In this document: positions 25,182-37,078 of the stretch, one piece after another
Numbering within the stretch: the first letter of the stretch is position 1
Layout: each line of letters begins with the position of its first letter
NCBI RefSeq assembly: GCF_001654495.1
Contig: NZ_CP015849.1
Location: 2,184,501 to 2,248,500, forward strand
DNA length: 64,000 bases
Source of the DNA: Streptomyces sp. SAT1
GTDB lineage: Bacteria; Actinomycetota; Actinomycetes; Streptomycetales; Streptomycetaceae
Direction of reading: 5' to 3'
The notes under the pieces: generated by a model
Told to the model about the DNA's origin: nothing
Database searches by the model: none
The model's input: the letters and a program-made list of their open reading frames with translations, nothing else
Position numbers and translations under genes: made by a program

Positions 25182-26021
25182 TCAGTCGATCCCGGAGCGC
25201 TCCACTCCCGCCACGATCCACCGCTGGAAGCACAGGAACACCGCGAGCAGCGGCAGGATCGAGACGGCCGCGGCCACGAACAGCTCGTGCAGCCGCACCA
25301 CTTGGGCGGTGGTGAAGGAGGACAGGGCGACCTGGACCGTCCAGGCGCTCTGGTCCTGGCCGATGACCAGCGGCCACAGGAAGGAGTTCCAGGCGCCGAG
25401 GAAGACGATCGTGCCGACGGCCGCGAACACCGGCCGGGCGTTCGGCACGACGATCAGCCAGTAGGTCCGCCAGTAGCCGAGCCCGTCGACCTGCGCGGCG
25501 TCCTCCAGCTCGCGCGGGAAGCCCAGGAAGTACTGCCGGAAGACGAAGCAGGCGAAGGCGGAGAACAGGGTGGGGACGATCAGTCCGCGCAGGGTGGAGA
25601 TCCAGCCCAGCGACGACACCAGCACGAAGCTGGGCACGAAGGTGACGGCGGCCGGGACCATGAGGGTGCCCAGGACGGCGTAGAAGACCTTGTTCGCGTG
25701 CCGGTAGGGGATGCGGGCCAGGCCGTAGCCCGCGAGGGAGGCGAGGACCAGGGTGCCGAGCGTGGTGGCGACCGCGATCAGCGCGGAGTTCAGCAGCGAG
25801 CGGGCGAACGGCACGGAGGTGTCGTCGAACAGCTCGCGGATGTTGCCCCAGCGCAGCTCGGAGGGGAAGAGTGTCCAGTCGGGCGAGGTGATGTCCTGCT
25901 CGCTGGACAGGCCGTTGCGCACCAGCAGGTAGAAGGGGACCAGGAAGAGCAGGGCGAGCGCGATCAGCAGCACGAGGCGCAGCGCCCGCCCGGCCCGGAC
26001 CAGGGCGTCATCCATCGGCAT
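25182..26021 (-). CDS. sugar ABC transporter permease (MalG type)
   Basis: A 279-residue inner-membrane permease with six hydrophobic helices and the ATPase-coupling loop EDAAQVDGLGYWRTYWLIVVP (EAA motif). It forms the channel with the permease upstream. Its start overlaps the stop of that gene by 14 bp, so translation is coupled. The operon has no ATPase gene; streptomycete sugar importers commonly share the MsiK ATPase encoded elsewhere. Confidence 0.9.
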   Translation of the reverse strand: MPMDDALVRAGRALRLVLLIALALLFLVPFYLLVRNGLSSEQDITSPDWTLFPSELRWGNIRELFDDTSVPFARSLLNSALIAVATTLGTLVLASLAGYGLARIPYRHANKVFYAVLGTLMVPAAVTFVPSFVLVSSLGWISTLRGLIVPTLFSAFACFVFRQYFLGFPRELEDAAQVDGLGYWRTYWLIVVPNARPVFAAVGTIVFLGAWNSFLWPLVIGQDQSAWTVQVALSSFTTAQVVRLHELFVAAAVSILPLLAVFLCFQRWIVAGVERSGID

Positions 26022-27003
26022 CCGTCCTTCCCAGCCCGAACCAGCGGGCCTGGCCCACCGTGACGACCGCGATGATCAGGGCGAGGATCACCGCGCCCGC
26101 GCTGCCCGTCCCGAGGTTCTGCCCCTGGCCGAGGGCGGTGTAGTAGAGGTAGACGAGCGGCGGGCGGGCATAGGGCGGGTAACCGCGGGCGTCGGAGAGC
26201 AGGTTGTAGAACTCGTCGAAGGACTGGAAGGCGTTGACGACGAGGAGCAGCACCACCGCGACGGAGGTGGCGCGCAGTTGGGGCAGCGTGATGTGGCGCA
26301 GCACCTGCGGTCCGGGCCGGGCGCCGTCCACGGCGGCGGCCTCGTAGAGCACCGGGTCGATCCGCTGGAGCCCGGCCAGGAAGAGGATCATGTAGAAGCC
26401 CGCCTGGAGCCACAGCCGTACGGTGACGATGACCAGCCAGTACCACGGCGGGTGGGTGGTGGACAGCCAGGCCACCGGCTCGGCGCCGAAGGCGTCCAGG
26501 ACGGTGTTGGCCAGGCCGAACCGGACCCCGTTGAAGATCGACATCTTCCAGATCAGCGCGGCCACGACATAGCTGCACGCGGCCGGCAGGAAGAACACCG
26601 ACCGGAAGAACGCCTGCGCCCGGCGCACCCGGTTGACCATGAGGGCGAGCGCCAGCGACAGGACATAGGTGGCCGGGACGATGAACGCGGTGAACAGCAG
26701 GAAGGTGCGCAGACTGCCGGTGAAGGCGCCGTCCGACAGCATCGCGGTGTAGTTGCCGAGGCCGACGAAGCGGGTGGGCGTGACGGTGTTGTGCGCGTCG
26801 AAGAAGCTGAGGCCGACGCTCCACAGCAGCGGGACGTAGGTGAACAGGGCGAGCCCGGCGGCGAAGGGCCCGACGAACACCCAGAACCACAGGGTGCGCC
26901 GCCGGGTGAGGCCGCGGCGGGCCGCCGCCGTGCGGTCGCCCGGTGCGCGCTCGCCGCCCGCCCGGGGGCCCGTGGCGGGGCCGGCCACCGTACGGCTGCT
27001 CAC
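26008..27003 (-). CDS. sugar ABC transporter permease (MalF type)
   Basis: A 331-residue permease. After an Arg-rich cytoplasmic tail there are six helices and the coupling loop YEAAAVDGARPGPQVLRHITLP (EAA motif). The GTG start overlaps the stop of the binding-protein gene as GTGA, which makes it the second gene of the operon. The substrate is unknown, probably an oligosaccharide. Confidence 0.9.
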   Translation of the reverse strand: MSSRTVAGPATGPRAGGERAPGDRTAAARRGLTRRRTLWFWVFVGPFAAGLALFTYVPLLWSVGLSFFDAHNTVTPTRFVGLGNYTAMLSDGAFTGSLRTFLLFTAFIVPATYVLSLALALMVNRVRRAQAFFRSVFFLPAACSYVVAALIWKMSIFNGVRFGLANTVLDAFGAEPVAWLSTTHPPWYWLVIVTVRLWLQAGFYMILFLAGLQRIDPVLYEAAAVDGARPGPQVLRHITLPQLRATSVAVVLLLVVNAFQSFDEFYNLLSDARGYPPYARPPLVYLYYTALGQGQNLGTGSAGAVILALIIAVVTVGQARWFGLGRTDADG

Positions 27004-28256
27004 GGCTTCTTGTTCCGTACGCGGTCGAGCTCGGCCGTCACCTTCCGCAGCACCGCCCGCAGTTCGGCGTCCGGGTCGGCGCCGTCCTTGATGATCCGGC
27101 TCAGCGCGTCCTGGTAGGCGGTGCGAGCGGCCGGGGTCCACAGCAGGGGCTCGGCGTGGCCGTGGTCGGTGGTGAGGCGGACCGCCTCGGCGGCGGCGCC
27201 CGTGCGCAGCTTGGCGGCCTTCTTCGCCAGCGAGATCCGGGCCGGGATGTGGAAGCCGTAGGAGAGCGCGAAGTCCTCCTGGTCGTCGGTGCGTTCGACC
27301 CACAGCCACTTCACGTACGCCTCGGCGGCCTCCCGGTCGCGGCTGCGGGCGCTGACGGCGGCGGCGTACGCCCCGACCGGCACGGCGGGCCGTCCGGCCG
27401 GGCCGTCCTTCGGGAACGGCAGCACCCCGAAGTCGTCGCCGAGTTCCTTCTGCACCTGGGGCAGCGCCCACAGCCCGGACCACTGCATGGCGGTCAGGCC
27501 CTGGAGGAAGGCGGACGGGTCGGACCAGTCCGCGGGGGCGCCGAGCAGCAGCGACCTGTCGGCGTAGAGCCTGCGGATCTTGGCGAGGGCGCGGGCGGCG
27601 GCCGGGTCGTCGAAGCCGGGCCTGCCGTCGTCGGTGACGAGCTGGAGTCCGGCCGCGTACAGGGGAGTTCCGCCGAGGACGCCCGCGCCGCCGTCGTTGC
27701 CGAGGAAGAGGCCCTTGGTCTTCCTGGTGGTGAGCTTCTTCGCGGCGTCGACGAGCGCGTCGAGGGTGCCGGGCGGTTCGAGACCGGCGTCCTTCAGCAG
27801 GCTCTTGCGGTAGTAGAGCATCTGCATGTCGACGACCTGCGGGACGCCCCAGATCTTCCCGTCGTACTTCTTCGGGGCGAGCACCGCCGGGTTGAAGTCG
27901 TCCTCGACCCCGGCGAGCAGGGCGGTGAGGTCGGCGACCTGGCCGCCCTGGATCTGGTCCAGGGTGGGCCCGTCGACCTCGAAGACGTCGGGACCGGAGT
28001 CGGTCAGCAGGGCGGCGGCGGTCTGCCGGTCGTAGTCGCCCGGCCGCCACTGCACGGTGACGCGCGCCTTCTCGTACGCGGCGGCGTACCGCTTGACCGC
28101 CTGCTCGGTGCCCGGCTCGCCGTACTGGTGGTACCACTGCGACAGCGCGGGCCCCGAGCCGCCGCCCCCGCGCCCGGTGTTGCCGCCGCAGGCGGTCAGC
28201 AGTCCGCCGCCCGCGACGGCCCCGGCGGCGAGCAGTGCTCTGCGGCTGATGGTCAT
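27000..28256 (-). CDS. sugar ABC transporter substrate-binding lipoprotein
   Basis: A 418-residue extracytoplasmic binding protein of family 1. The signal has a twin-Arg (SRRALLAAG) and a lipobox LLTACGG, so the mature protein is a lipoprotein that could be exported by Tat or Sec. The mature part shows the family features QWYHQYGEPGTEQAVK, VPQVVDMQMLYYRKSLL and AMQWSGLWALP. It is first of three genes. The 299 bp to the divergent PepSY gene hold the promoters; I see no clear LacI-type operator. There is no local ATPase or LacI gene. Confidence 0.9.
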   Translation of the reverse strand: MTISRRALLAAGAVAGGGLLTACGGNTGRGGGGSGPALSQWYHQYGEPGTEQAVKRYAAAYEKARVTVQWRPGDYDRQTAAALLTDSGPDVFEVDGPTLDQIQGGQVADLTALLAGVEDDFNPAVLAPKKYDGKIWGVPQVVDMQMLYYRKSLLKDAGLEPPGTLDALVDAAKKLTTRKTKGLFLGNDGGAGVLGGTPLYAAGLQLVTDDGRPGFDDPAAARALAKIRRLYADRSLLLGAPADWSDPSAFLQGLTAMQWSGLWALPQVQKELGDDFGVLPFPKDGPAGRPAVPVGAYAAAVSARSRDREAAEAYVKWLWVERTDDQEDFALSYGFHIPARISLAKKAAKLRTGAAAEAVRLTTDHGHAEPLLWTPAARTAYQDALSRIIKDGADPDAELRAVLRKVTAELDRVRNKKP

Positions 28257-28555
28257 CTGCGCCCCCTGGCGTTCGTGTCCCCGCACCTGTGCCCGGTGCC
28301 GTATGCCCTGCCACGCGGCCGCACACCCGCCGCGCACGGCCCAACGATCAACCATGCGCCGCGATTACGACAGGAGCGTTGCAGCGGTGTGTACGCGTCA
28401 AGAGCACCGTTTCGGCCAGCCCCGGCCGCACGGCGCGCACCCGCCCGGCGCGCTCGCACGGCGTACACGGCCGGGCCGGTGACGGGCGGGGCCATTGGGG
28501 TGGATTCGGCGGCGGGTCGGTGTCATGTTCCGGTGCGGGGGTTACTGACAGTGCT

Positions 28556-29344
28556 ATGACCACTGCGCTTCGTATCCCGCCCCTCCGCACGATCGTCGCG
28601 ATCTGCGCCCTGGGCGGTTCCGCCCTGCTGATGACCGCCTGTTCGACCACGACCGGGTCGCAGGCCGAGGCGGCCGAGGCCGCTCCCACGACCGCCTCGC
28701 CGACCGACACCGCCTCGCCCTCGCCCACCGCCTCGCTGACCAAGGACCAGATGCAGCGCCGGGACCTGGTCTCCAAGACGAAGGTGAGCTGGGACAAGGC
28801 CGCCGGCACCGCCGTGAAGGAGGTGTCCGGGGGCAAACTCATGGGGATCGAGCTGAAGGCCGTCTCGCAGGAGAACTCCGCGTCGCCGGGCACGGCTAGC
28901 CCCGGCACGGCCAGTCCCGGCACGGCGAGCCCGGGTACCGCGAGCCCCGGCACCGCGAGCCCGTCCTCGCCCGCCCCGGCCCCCTCCCCCGGCTCCCCGG
29001 AGTGGCAGGCGAAGGTCGCCGCCGCCGACGGCACGGTCCACATGGTCGACGTCGACGCGGCGAACGGGAAGGTCTTCCGCAACCAGACCCAGTCCGGCCA
29101 GAGCGCCGACGACCGCCGCAAAGTGGCCGACCGGCTGCGCAAGGCCACGCAGAGCCCCGCCCAGGCCGTGAAGACCGCCACCGGCAAGAAGAAGGGCACC
29201 GTCACCGGCGCCATGCTCGACGAGAACGACGGCAAGCTCGTCTGGGCCGTCGACGTCGTCGACACGAAGGACTGGAAGAAGACGACGTACGACGTCGACG
29301 CGGCCAGCGGCAAGATCGCGCGCGAGCACACCGACCAGGACTGA
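28556..29344 (+). CDS. PepSY-domain lipoprotein
   Basis: A 262-residue protein. A signal peptide with lipobox LMTACST leads to a Thr/Ser/Pro linker. Two PepSY-like units follow, separated by a Pro/Ser/Thr region with five GTASP repeats. The second unit contains KKKGTVTGAMLDENDGKLVW and TTYDVDAASGKI. PepSY domains inhibit or scaffold extracellular proteases; the mature form should sit on the outer face of the membrane. No ribosome site is obvious, so the transcript may be leaderless. Confidence 0.8.
   Translation: MTTALRIPPLRTIVAICALGGSALLMTACSTTTGSQAEAAEAAPTTASPTDTASPSPTASLTKDQMQRRDLVSKTKVSWDKAAGTAVKEVSGGKLMGIELKAVSQENSASPGTASPGTASPGTASPGTASPGTASPSSPAPAPSPGSPEWQAKVAAADGTVHMVDVDAANGKVFRNQTQSGQSADDRRKVADRLRKATQSPAQAVKTATGKKKGTVTGAMLDENDGKLVWAVDVVDTKDWKKTTYDVDAASGKIAREHTDQD
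28886..28966 (+). repeat. 15-bp coding repeat (GTASP x5)
   Basis: Five 15-bp units code for the pentapeptide GTASP inside the PepSY lipoprotein. The units differ at silent positions (for example GGCACG, GGTACC, GGCACC) while the peptide is unchanged, so the array is not freshly made. Confidence 0.85.
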
Positions 29345-29377
29345 GCACCGCCGGCCGTGCGGAGCCGGACACGGGAA

Positions 29378-29406
29378 GGGCGGCGTCCCCGCACAGGACG
29401 CCGCCC
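29378..29406 (+). terminator. intrinsic terminator after PepSY gene
   Basis: An 11-bp perfect stem (GGGCGGCGTCC/GGACGCCGCCC) with a 7-nt loop is followed by a T-rich tail in which CGCTGTTT is repeated. Confidence 0.87.
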
Positions 29407-29436
29407 CTTCGCTGTTTCGCTGTTTCGCTGTGGGGA

Positions 29437-29492
29437 CCGGAGTCCTCGTCGCAATCGGTAGTGAGGGTCGGGGACCACGACGAGGACTCCGG
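29437..29492. terminator. long inverted repeat, possible ppdK terminator
   Basis: Two perfect 15-bp arms (CCGGAGTCCTCGTCG and its complement) flank a 26-nt loop. It lies 38 bp after the ppdK stop on the minus strand and between convergent transcripts. The large loop is unusual for a terminator, so a protein-binding or RNA-stability role is possible. Confidence 0.55.
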
Positions 29493-29530
29493 GATCTGCG
29501 GCGCCGGCGCGTGGCCGGCGGTCACCGGCT

Positions 29531-32278
<2,748 letters not shown>

Positions 32279-32853
32279 GGGTCTCGACTCCTCGAGGACG
32301 CGGTGGCTGCCCTGACGGCGAGGAACATACCCAGATCAAAGGCTTGTGGGTACGTCCACTCGTGCGTCATGCGCCTGTAACCAGCGGTCCGCCAGCGGAT
32401 CGAAAGTCAAGGCTTGGCAAGTCGTCAGGGCCGGATGTTTTCACTTCTTGAACGGATTCTGGCTCGCGAACCCGCTCGATCGCTCATGTGAGCGGCTATG
32501 GGCACGTGTGATTTCGATCGATGAACGATCACCGGGTGGCACCGAGTGCCACCCCTTGGAGAAGTGCAGACGGGCAAAGATCCGCTCATCTGAGCAAAAC
32601 CCCTCTCAAGGGTGGCGAGAATCACGCTGCCGCACACGCTCGGATTTCACCATGCGGACGCCCGGACCGCATGTCCGGCCGCGCTGGGGACGCGTGGACG
32701 CGCTTTGCGCGCGCTCGGGAGGGGGCGGAGCGGCGGTCGGGCGCCACTCGGGGTGGGGCGAGGGCGGGGACTGGCCCCAGGGAGTCCGTGCGGCCAGGGG
32801 CGGGAGCGGGCCGGAGGCTGGGGACGAGGGCTGGAATCCGGGGGCCCGAGGCC
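32279..32853. other. structured intergenic region between dusB and ppdK
   Basis: There is no gene here. The part from about 32330 to 32640 is less GC-rich than its surroundings and is rich in dyads. A hairpin GGGTGGCAC-CGA-GTGCCACCC lies at 32534-32554. Two related palindromes, CGCTCATGTGAGCG at 32481-32494 and CGCTCATCTGAGC at 32583-32595, are about 100 bp apart. It must hold the ppdK promoter and leader, and could hold a small RNA. Confidence 0.55.
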
Positions 32854-32969
32854 GGGGGCCGGGAGCCAGCGGCCCGGCGGCCGAGAACCGGGAGCCAGGG
32901 ACCCGACGGCCGAGAACCGGGAGCCAGGGACCCGGCGGCCGAGAACCGGGAGCCAGGGGCCCGGCGGCC
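32854..32969. repeat. 29-bp tandem repeat, three good and one decayed copy
   Basis: Units starting GAGAACCGGGAGCCAGG repeat head to tail with a period of exactly 29 bp (32883, 32912 and 32941), preceded by a decayed unit at 32854. There are no spacers. The array lies just beyond the dusB stop codon. Confidence 0.9.
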
Positions 32970-32981
32970 GGGAACGGGGCC

Positions 32982-34121
32982 TCAGCCGCCCGATGTGTCC
33001 ATTTCCGCGTCCTCGCTGATGCCGCCGGCGCAGTCGTAGGGGTCCTTGAGCCAGCCGTCCGGGAGGACGACGCGGTTGTTGCCGGAGGTGCGGCCGCGGG
33101 GGCCGTCGGCGCCGGTGGGCCAGGGCTGGTCGAGGTCCAGCTCGTCCAGGCCGGTGCGCAGCTCGGCCAGGGAGGAGGTGATCGCCAGGCGCTTGCGCAT
33201 CTCGGAGCCGACCGCGAAGCCCTTCAGGTACCAGGCGACATGCTTGCGGAAGTCGATGACACCGCGTGCCTCGTCGCCGATCCACTCCCCGAGCAGGGTC
33301 GCGTGCCGCACCATCACGTCGGCGACCTCGCGCAGCGTGGGCCGCACGAACGCGTCCGGGCGGCCCTCGAAGGCCGCGACCAGGTCGGCGAAGAGCCAGG
33401 GCCGCCCCAGGCAGCCGCGGCCGACGACCACGCCGTCGCAGCCGGTGGCGCGGACCATGCGCAGCGCGTCCTCGGCGGACCAGATGTCGCCGTTGCCGAG
33501 GACGGGGATCTCCGGGACGTGCTCCTTGAGACGCGCGATGGCGTCCCAGTCGGCGGTGCCGCCGTAGTGCTGGGCGGCGGTGCGGCCGTGCAGCGCGATG
33601 GCGGTGACGCCCTCCTCGGCGGCGATGCGGCCGGCGTCGAGGTAGGTGAGGTGGTCGTCGTCGATGCCCTTGCGCATCTTCATGGTGACCGGCAGGTCCC
33701 CCGCGCCGCTGACCGCCTCGCGCAGGATCGCGCGCAGCAGGTTGCGCTTGAAGGGCAGGGCCGAGCCGCCGCCCTTGCGGGTCACCTTGGGGACCGGGCA
33801 GCCGAAGTTCAGGTCGATGTGGTCGGCGAGGCCCTCCTCCGCGATCATGCGGACCGCCTTGCCGACGGTCGCCGGATCGACGCCGTACAGCTGGATCGAA
33901 CGCGGCTGCTCGCTCGCGTCGAACCGGATCAGCTGCATCGTCTTCTCGTTGCGCTCGACCAGGGCCCGGGTCGTGATCATCTCGCTGACGAACAGGCCCT
34001 TGCCGCCGCTGAACTCCCTGCACAGGGTGCGGAAGGGGGCGTTGGTGATCCCGGCCATCGGGGCGAGGACGACCGGCGGCGCCGCGATGTGCGGACCGAT
34101 CTGGAGGGGGGACTCGGGCAT
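32982..34121 (-). CDS. dusB: tRNA-dihydrouridine synthase DusB
   Basis: A 379-residue FMN enzyme that reduces uridines in the D-loop of tRNA. The TIM barrel starts at VVLAPMAGITNAPFRTLCREF. The motif DLNFGCPVPKVTRKGGGSAL carries the catalytic Cys, followed by ALHGRTAAQHY, VLGNGDIWS and VVVGRGCLGRPWLF for FMN phosphate. The ATG at 34121 is used because GAGGG is 7 bases upstream; one two codons earlier is also possible. It is divergent from the MFS gene, with an 87-bp AT-richer promoter region between them. Confidence 0.95.
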   Translation of the reverse strand: MPESPLQIGPHIAAPPVVLAPMAGITNAPFRTLCREFSGGKGLFVSEMITTRALVERNEKTMQLIRFDASEQPRSIQLYGVDPATVGKAVRMIAEEGLADHIDLNFGCPVPKVTRKGGGSALPFKRNLLRAILREAVSGAGDLPVTMKMRKGIDDDHLTYLDAGRIAAEEGVTAIALHGRTAAQHYGGTADWDAIARLKEHVPEIPVLGNGDIWSAEDALRMVRATGCDGVVVGRGCLGRPWLFADLVAAFEGRPDAFVRPTLREVADVMVRHATLLGEWIGDEARGVIDFRKHVAWYLKGFAVGSEMRKRLAITSSLAELRTGLDELDLDQPWPTGADGPRGRTSGNNRVVLPDGWLKDPYDCAGGISEDAEMDTSGG

Positions 34122-34208
34122 GGGCATTCCCTCATTGTCCCGCATGCGCGAGGCACTTGTAACGGTCATTAGTTAACCGCACTATCGAAGTGGACTACGC
34201 TGGAACCC

Positions 34209-35657
34209 ATGCCCGAGCTGAGTCACCGCCGGCGGCTGCTGGTGCTCGCGATCTGCTGCATGAGCCTGCTGATCGTGAGTCTCGACAACACCGTCCTGAA
34301 CGTCGCCCTGCCCTCCATGCAGCGCGAGCTGCACGCGAGCACGTCCGGCCTGCAATGGACCATCGACGCCTACACGCTGGTCCTGGCGTCGCTGCTGATG
34401 CTCGCCGGTTCCACCGCCGACCGCGTCGGCCGCAAGCGCGTCTTCATGACCGGTCTTGTCGTCTTCGCCCTCGGCTCGCTGCTGTGCTCGCTCGCGCCCG
34501 ATCTGGAGCTGCTCGTCGTCTTCCGGATGGTGCAGGCGGTCGGCGGCTCGATGCTCAACCCGGTCGCCATGTCGATCATCACCAACACCTTCACCGACCC
34601 GCGCGAACGCGCCCGTGCCATCGGTGTGTGGGGCGCGGTGGTCGGCATATCCATGGCGGCCGGGCCGCTGGTCGGCGGGCTGCTGGTGGAGTCGGTCGGC
34701 TGGCGCTCGATCTTCTGGCTCAACCTGCCCGTCGCCCTCGCCGCGATCCTGCTCACCCTCCGCTACGTCCCCGAGTCCCGCGCCCCCCGGGCCCGCCGCC
34801 CCGACCCGGTCGGCCAGGTGCTCGTCATCGCCCTGTTCGGCGCGCTGACGTACGCGATCATCGAGGCGCCGGACGCCAGCGCCGCCGTCGTGGTGCCGTT
34901 CGCCGCCGTCGCGCTCGCCGCGCTGCTCGGGCTGCTGTGGTACGAGCCGCGCCGCGCCGAACCCCTGATCGACCTGCGCTTCTTCCGCTCCGCGCCGTTC
35001 AGCGGGGCCACGGTCATCGCGGTCAGCGGCTTCGCGGCGCTCGGCGGCTTCCTGTTCCTTTCCACGCTCTATCTCCAGAACGTGCGCGGCCTCGACGCCC
35101 TGCACGCCGGTCTGTGGATGCTGCCGATGGCGGCGCCCACGTTCCTGTGCGCGCCGCTGTCCGGGCGGCTGGTCGGCACCCGCGGGCCCCGGCTGCCGCT
35201 GCTGATCGCCGGGACCGCGATGACGGTGAGCGCGGTGCTGTTCGCCGCCTTCGAGGCGGAGACGTCCGACCTCACCCTGGTCCTCGGCTACGTCCTGTTC
35301 GGCATCGGCTTCGGCTTCGTGAACGCGCCCATCACCAACACCGCCGTCTCCGGCATGCCCCGCGCCCAGGCCGGGGTCGCCGCGGCCGTCGCCTCCACCA
35401 GCAGGCAGCTCGGCTCGACCCTCGGCGTCGCCGTGGTCGGCGCCCTCCTGGTCTCCGGCATCGGCTCCTCGTCCTACCGCGACACCTTCGTCTCCGCCGC
35501 CCGCCCCGGCTGGTGGGTCCTGGTCGCCTGCGGCGTCCTCGTCCTCGTCCTGGGCGCCCTCACCAGCGGCCCCTGGGCCCGCCGCACCGCCGAGCGCACC
35601 GCCGACCGCCTCCAGGAGGACGAGGTGCGGCAGACGGCGGGGGTCGGCTCGGCCTGA
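34209..35657 (+). CDS. MFS drug efflux transporter (DHA2, 14-helix)
   Basis: A 482-residue proton-antiporter of the EmrB/QacA group. It has about 14 hydrophobic helices, the DHA2 motif LDNTVLNVALPSM in the first helix, the intracellular loop ADRVGRKRVF and motif C around GPLVGGLLVE. It would pump drugs or secondary metabolites out of the cell. The sequence TTAGTTAACC in the promoter might bind a MarR-type regulator, but none is adjacent. A bidirectional hairpin follows. Confidence 0.92.
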   Translation: MPELSHRRRLLVLAICCMSLLIVSLDNTVLNVALPSMQRELHASTSGLQWTIDAYTLVLASLLMLAGSTADRVGRKRVFMTGLVVFALGSLLCSLAPDLELLVVFRMVQAVGGSMLNPVAMSIITNTFTDPRERARAIGVWGAVVGISMAAGPLVGGLLVESVGWRSIFWLNLPVALAAILLTLRYVPESRAPRARRPDPVGQVLVIALFGALTYAIIEAPDASAAVVVPFAAVALAALLGLLWYEPRRAEPLIDLRFFRSAPFSGATVIAVSGFAALGGFLFLSTLYLQNVRGLDALHAGLWMLPMAAPTFLCAPLSGRLVGTRGPRLPLLIAGTAMTVSAVLFAAFEAETSDLTLVLGYVLFGIGFGFVNAPITNTAVSGMPRAQAGVAAAVASTSRQLGSTLGVAVVGALLVSGIGSSSYRDTFVSAARPGWWVLVACGVLVLVLGALTSGPWARRTAERTADRLQEDEVRQTAGVGSA

Positions 35658-35690
35658 GGCAGGAACCGCCCCCGCGCCCGCGGCCGGGCG

Positions 35691-35731
35691 GCCGGAACGG
35701 CCCGCCGGGGGAGCCGGCGGGCCGTTCCGGC
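35691..35731. terminator. 18-bp stem bidirectional terminator
   Basis: A perfect 18-bp stem (GCCGGAACGGCCCGCCGG and its complement) with a 5-nt loop lies between convergent genes. It is one of the strongest hairpins in the window. Confidence 0.93.
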
Positions 35732-35756
35732 TGCCCGGGGCCGTGGCCGGGCGGCT

Positions 35757-37019
35757 TCACTCGATCGGGAACTCCGAGACCACTGCCGGGATGCCCGTGC
35801 CCGTCGAGTCGCCGGACGGCTTGGACACGTACACCTGTGTCCCCGGGACCGCGAGGTCGACGGGCAGGCGGGCCAGGGCGACGTTCGACCGGATCTTCGG
35901 GGCGTACGAGGCGGACGTCACGTAGCCCACGGGTTCCGCGTCCGGCGCCGGTGCGACCAGCCAGAAGTCGGACAGGTAGTCCACGAGCGGCTCACCCTCC
36001 ATCTTCAGGCCCACCATGGTGAGCCGGTAAGGGTGGTTTCCGGCGGCGATCTCGTCCCGCATCTTTTCGAGGGCGGCACGGCCGATGTAGTCCGACGCCT
36101 TGTTGCGGGGAATGTGGGACGCCAGTCCGACCTGGAAAGGAACCATCTCGCTGTCGACGTCCTGCCCCCACGCGAGAATTCCTGACGTGACCCGGTGGGG
36201 CTGTATGGGGCCGGTCACCGTCAGTCCGTACTTATCGCCCGCCCGGAGAATCGCATCCCACATCTGCTCCGCGTGAATGCTTGAATTCTTGAGGTAGACT
36301 TCATATCCGGCCTCTCCGGAGAAACCGGTCCGTGAAACGAGTACCGGAAGTCCGGCGATCTCGGTCTCCGCCAGACCGAAAACGGGCATCTCGGCGGCCA
36401 TATCGCCGATGAGGTCGGCCATCAGGCTGTTCGCCTGCGCCCCCTGGATCTGGACGGGCGACACGTCCATCTCCTGGATCTGGACATCGAACCCCTTGCC
36501 GACATTCACCCCCTTGAGCCACAGCGACAGATCCGAGTCGGAGATGCTGAACCAGTACTCCTCGGGGGAGATCTTCAGCAGCAGCGGATCGTTGACCATC
36601 CGGCCGCCGGCGTCGCAGAGCACGGTGTACGCCGCCCGCATGGACGCCAGCCGCGTGACGTCCCTCGTCACGACGTAATCGACGAACTCGGTGGCCTCGG
36701 GCCCCCGCACGCGGATCTGCCGGGCGGCCGCGATGTCCCACAACGTCACCCGCTGCGTCAGCGCCTCGTACTCGGCTCCGGACCCGCCGCCCTCGTCGGA
36801 GCCGTAGCCCCTGGGCAGATACATGCGGTTGTAGACCTCCGCGCGCCAGCATCCCGCTTCGACCGCGAGATGCCAGTACGGCGACTTACGGGCGCGTGTC
36901 GATATCAGAAGCTTGATGTCCGGTCGGCCTGTCTGCCGCAGATTGACAGGGACTGTTCTGTCCGACTGATCGACCGATGAGTAGTTGGGGTCCGCCCATT
37001 TGCCAGACTCGTTCGTCAC
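35757..37019 (-). CDS. GcvT-fold aminomethyltransferase / demethylase (DmdA-LigM type)
   Basis: A 420-residue protein of the glycine-cleavage T fold. The core motifs LWDIAAARQIRVRGPEATEF, SRTGFSGEAGYEVYLK and ILAWGQDVDSEM resemble folate-dependent demethylases (DmdA for DMSP, LigM for vanillate) more than true GcvT, and no other glycine-cleavage genes are near. It would move a methyl group to tetrahydrofolate. The base composition is slightly less GC-rich than its neighbours. The GTG start follows AGGGGATA. A good promoter and a structured leader lie upstream. The substrate is unknown. Confidence 0.75.
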   Translation of the reverse strand: MTNESGKWADPNYSSVDQSDRTVPVNLRQTGRPDIKLLISTRARKSPYWHLAVEAGCWRAEVYNRMYLPRGYGSDEGGGSGAEYEALTQRVTLWDIAAARQIRVRGPEATEFVDYVVTRDVTRLASMRAAYTVLCDAGGRMVNDPLLLKISPEEYWFSISDSDLSLWLKGVNVGKGFDVQIQEMDVSPVQIQGAQANSLMADLIGDMAAEMPVFGLAETEIAGLPVLVSRTGFSGEAGYEVYLKNSSIHAEQMWDAILRAGDKYGLTVTGPIQPHRVTSGILAWGQDVDSEMVPFQVGLASHIPRNKASDYIGRAALEKMRDEIAAGNHPYRLTMVGLKMEGEPLVDYLSDFWLVAPAPDAEPVGYVTSASYAPKIRSNVALARLPVDLAVPGTQVYVSKPSGDSTGTGIPAVVSEFPIE

Positions 37020-37078
37020 ACTATCCCCTACCGTGGCTACCTTACTCGGTGCCGGTTCATTGAGGTACGCGGCGATGG

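Noticed and set aside
28257..28555. LacI-type operator for the sugar importer
   Set aside because: No clear palindrome of the TTGCGCAA type was found in the divergent region and no LacI gene is adjacent.
32854..32969. Array of 29-bp units resembling CRISPR repeats
   Set aside because: The units are head to tail without spacers and there are no cas genes, so it is a tandem repeat.
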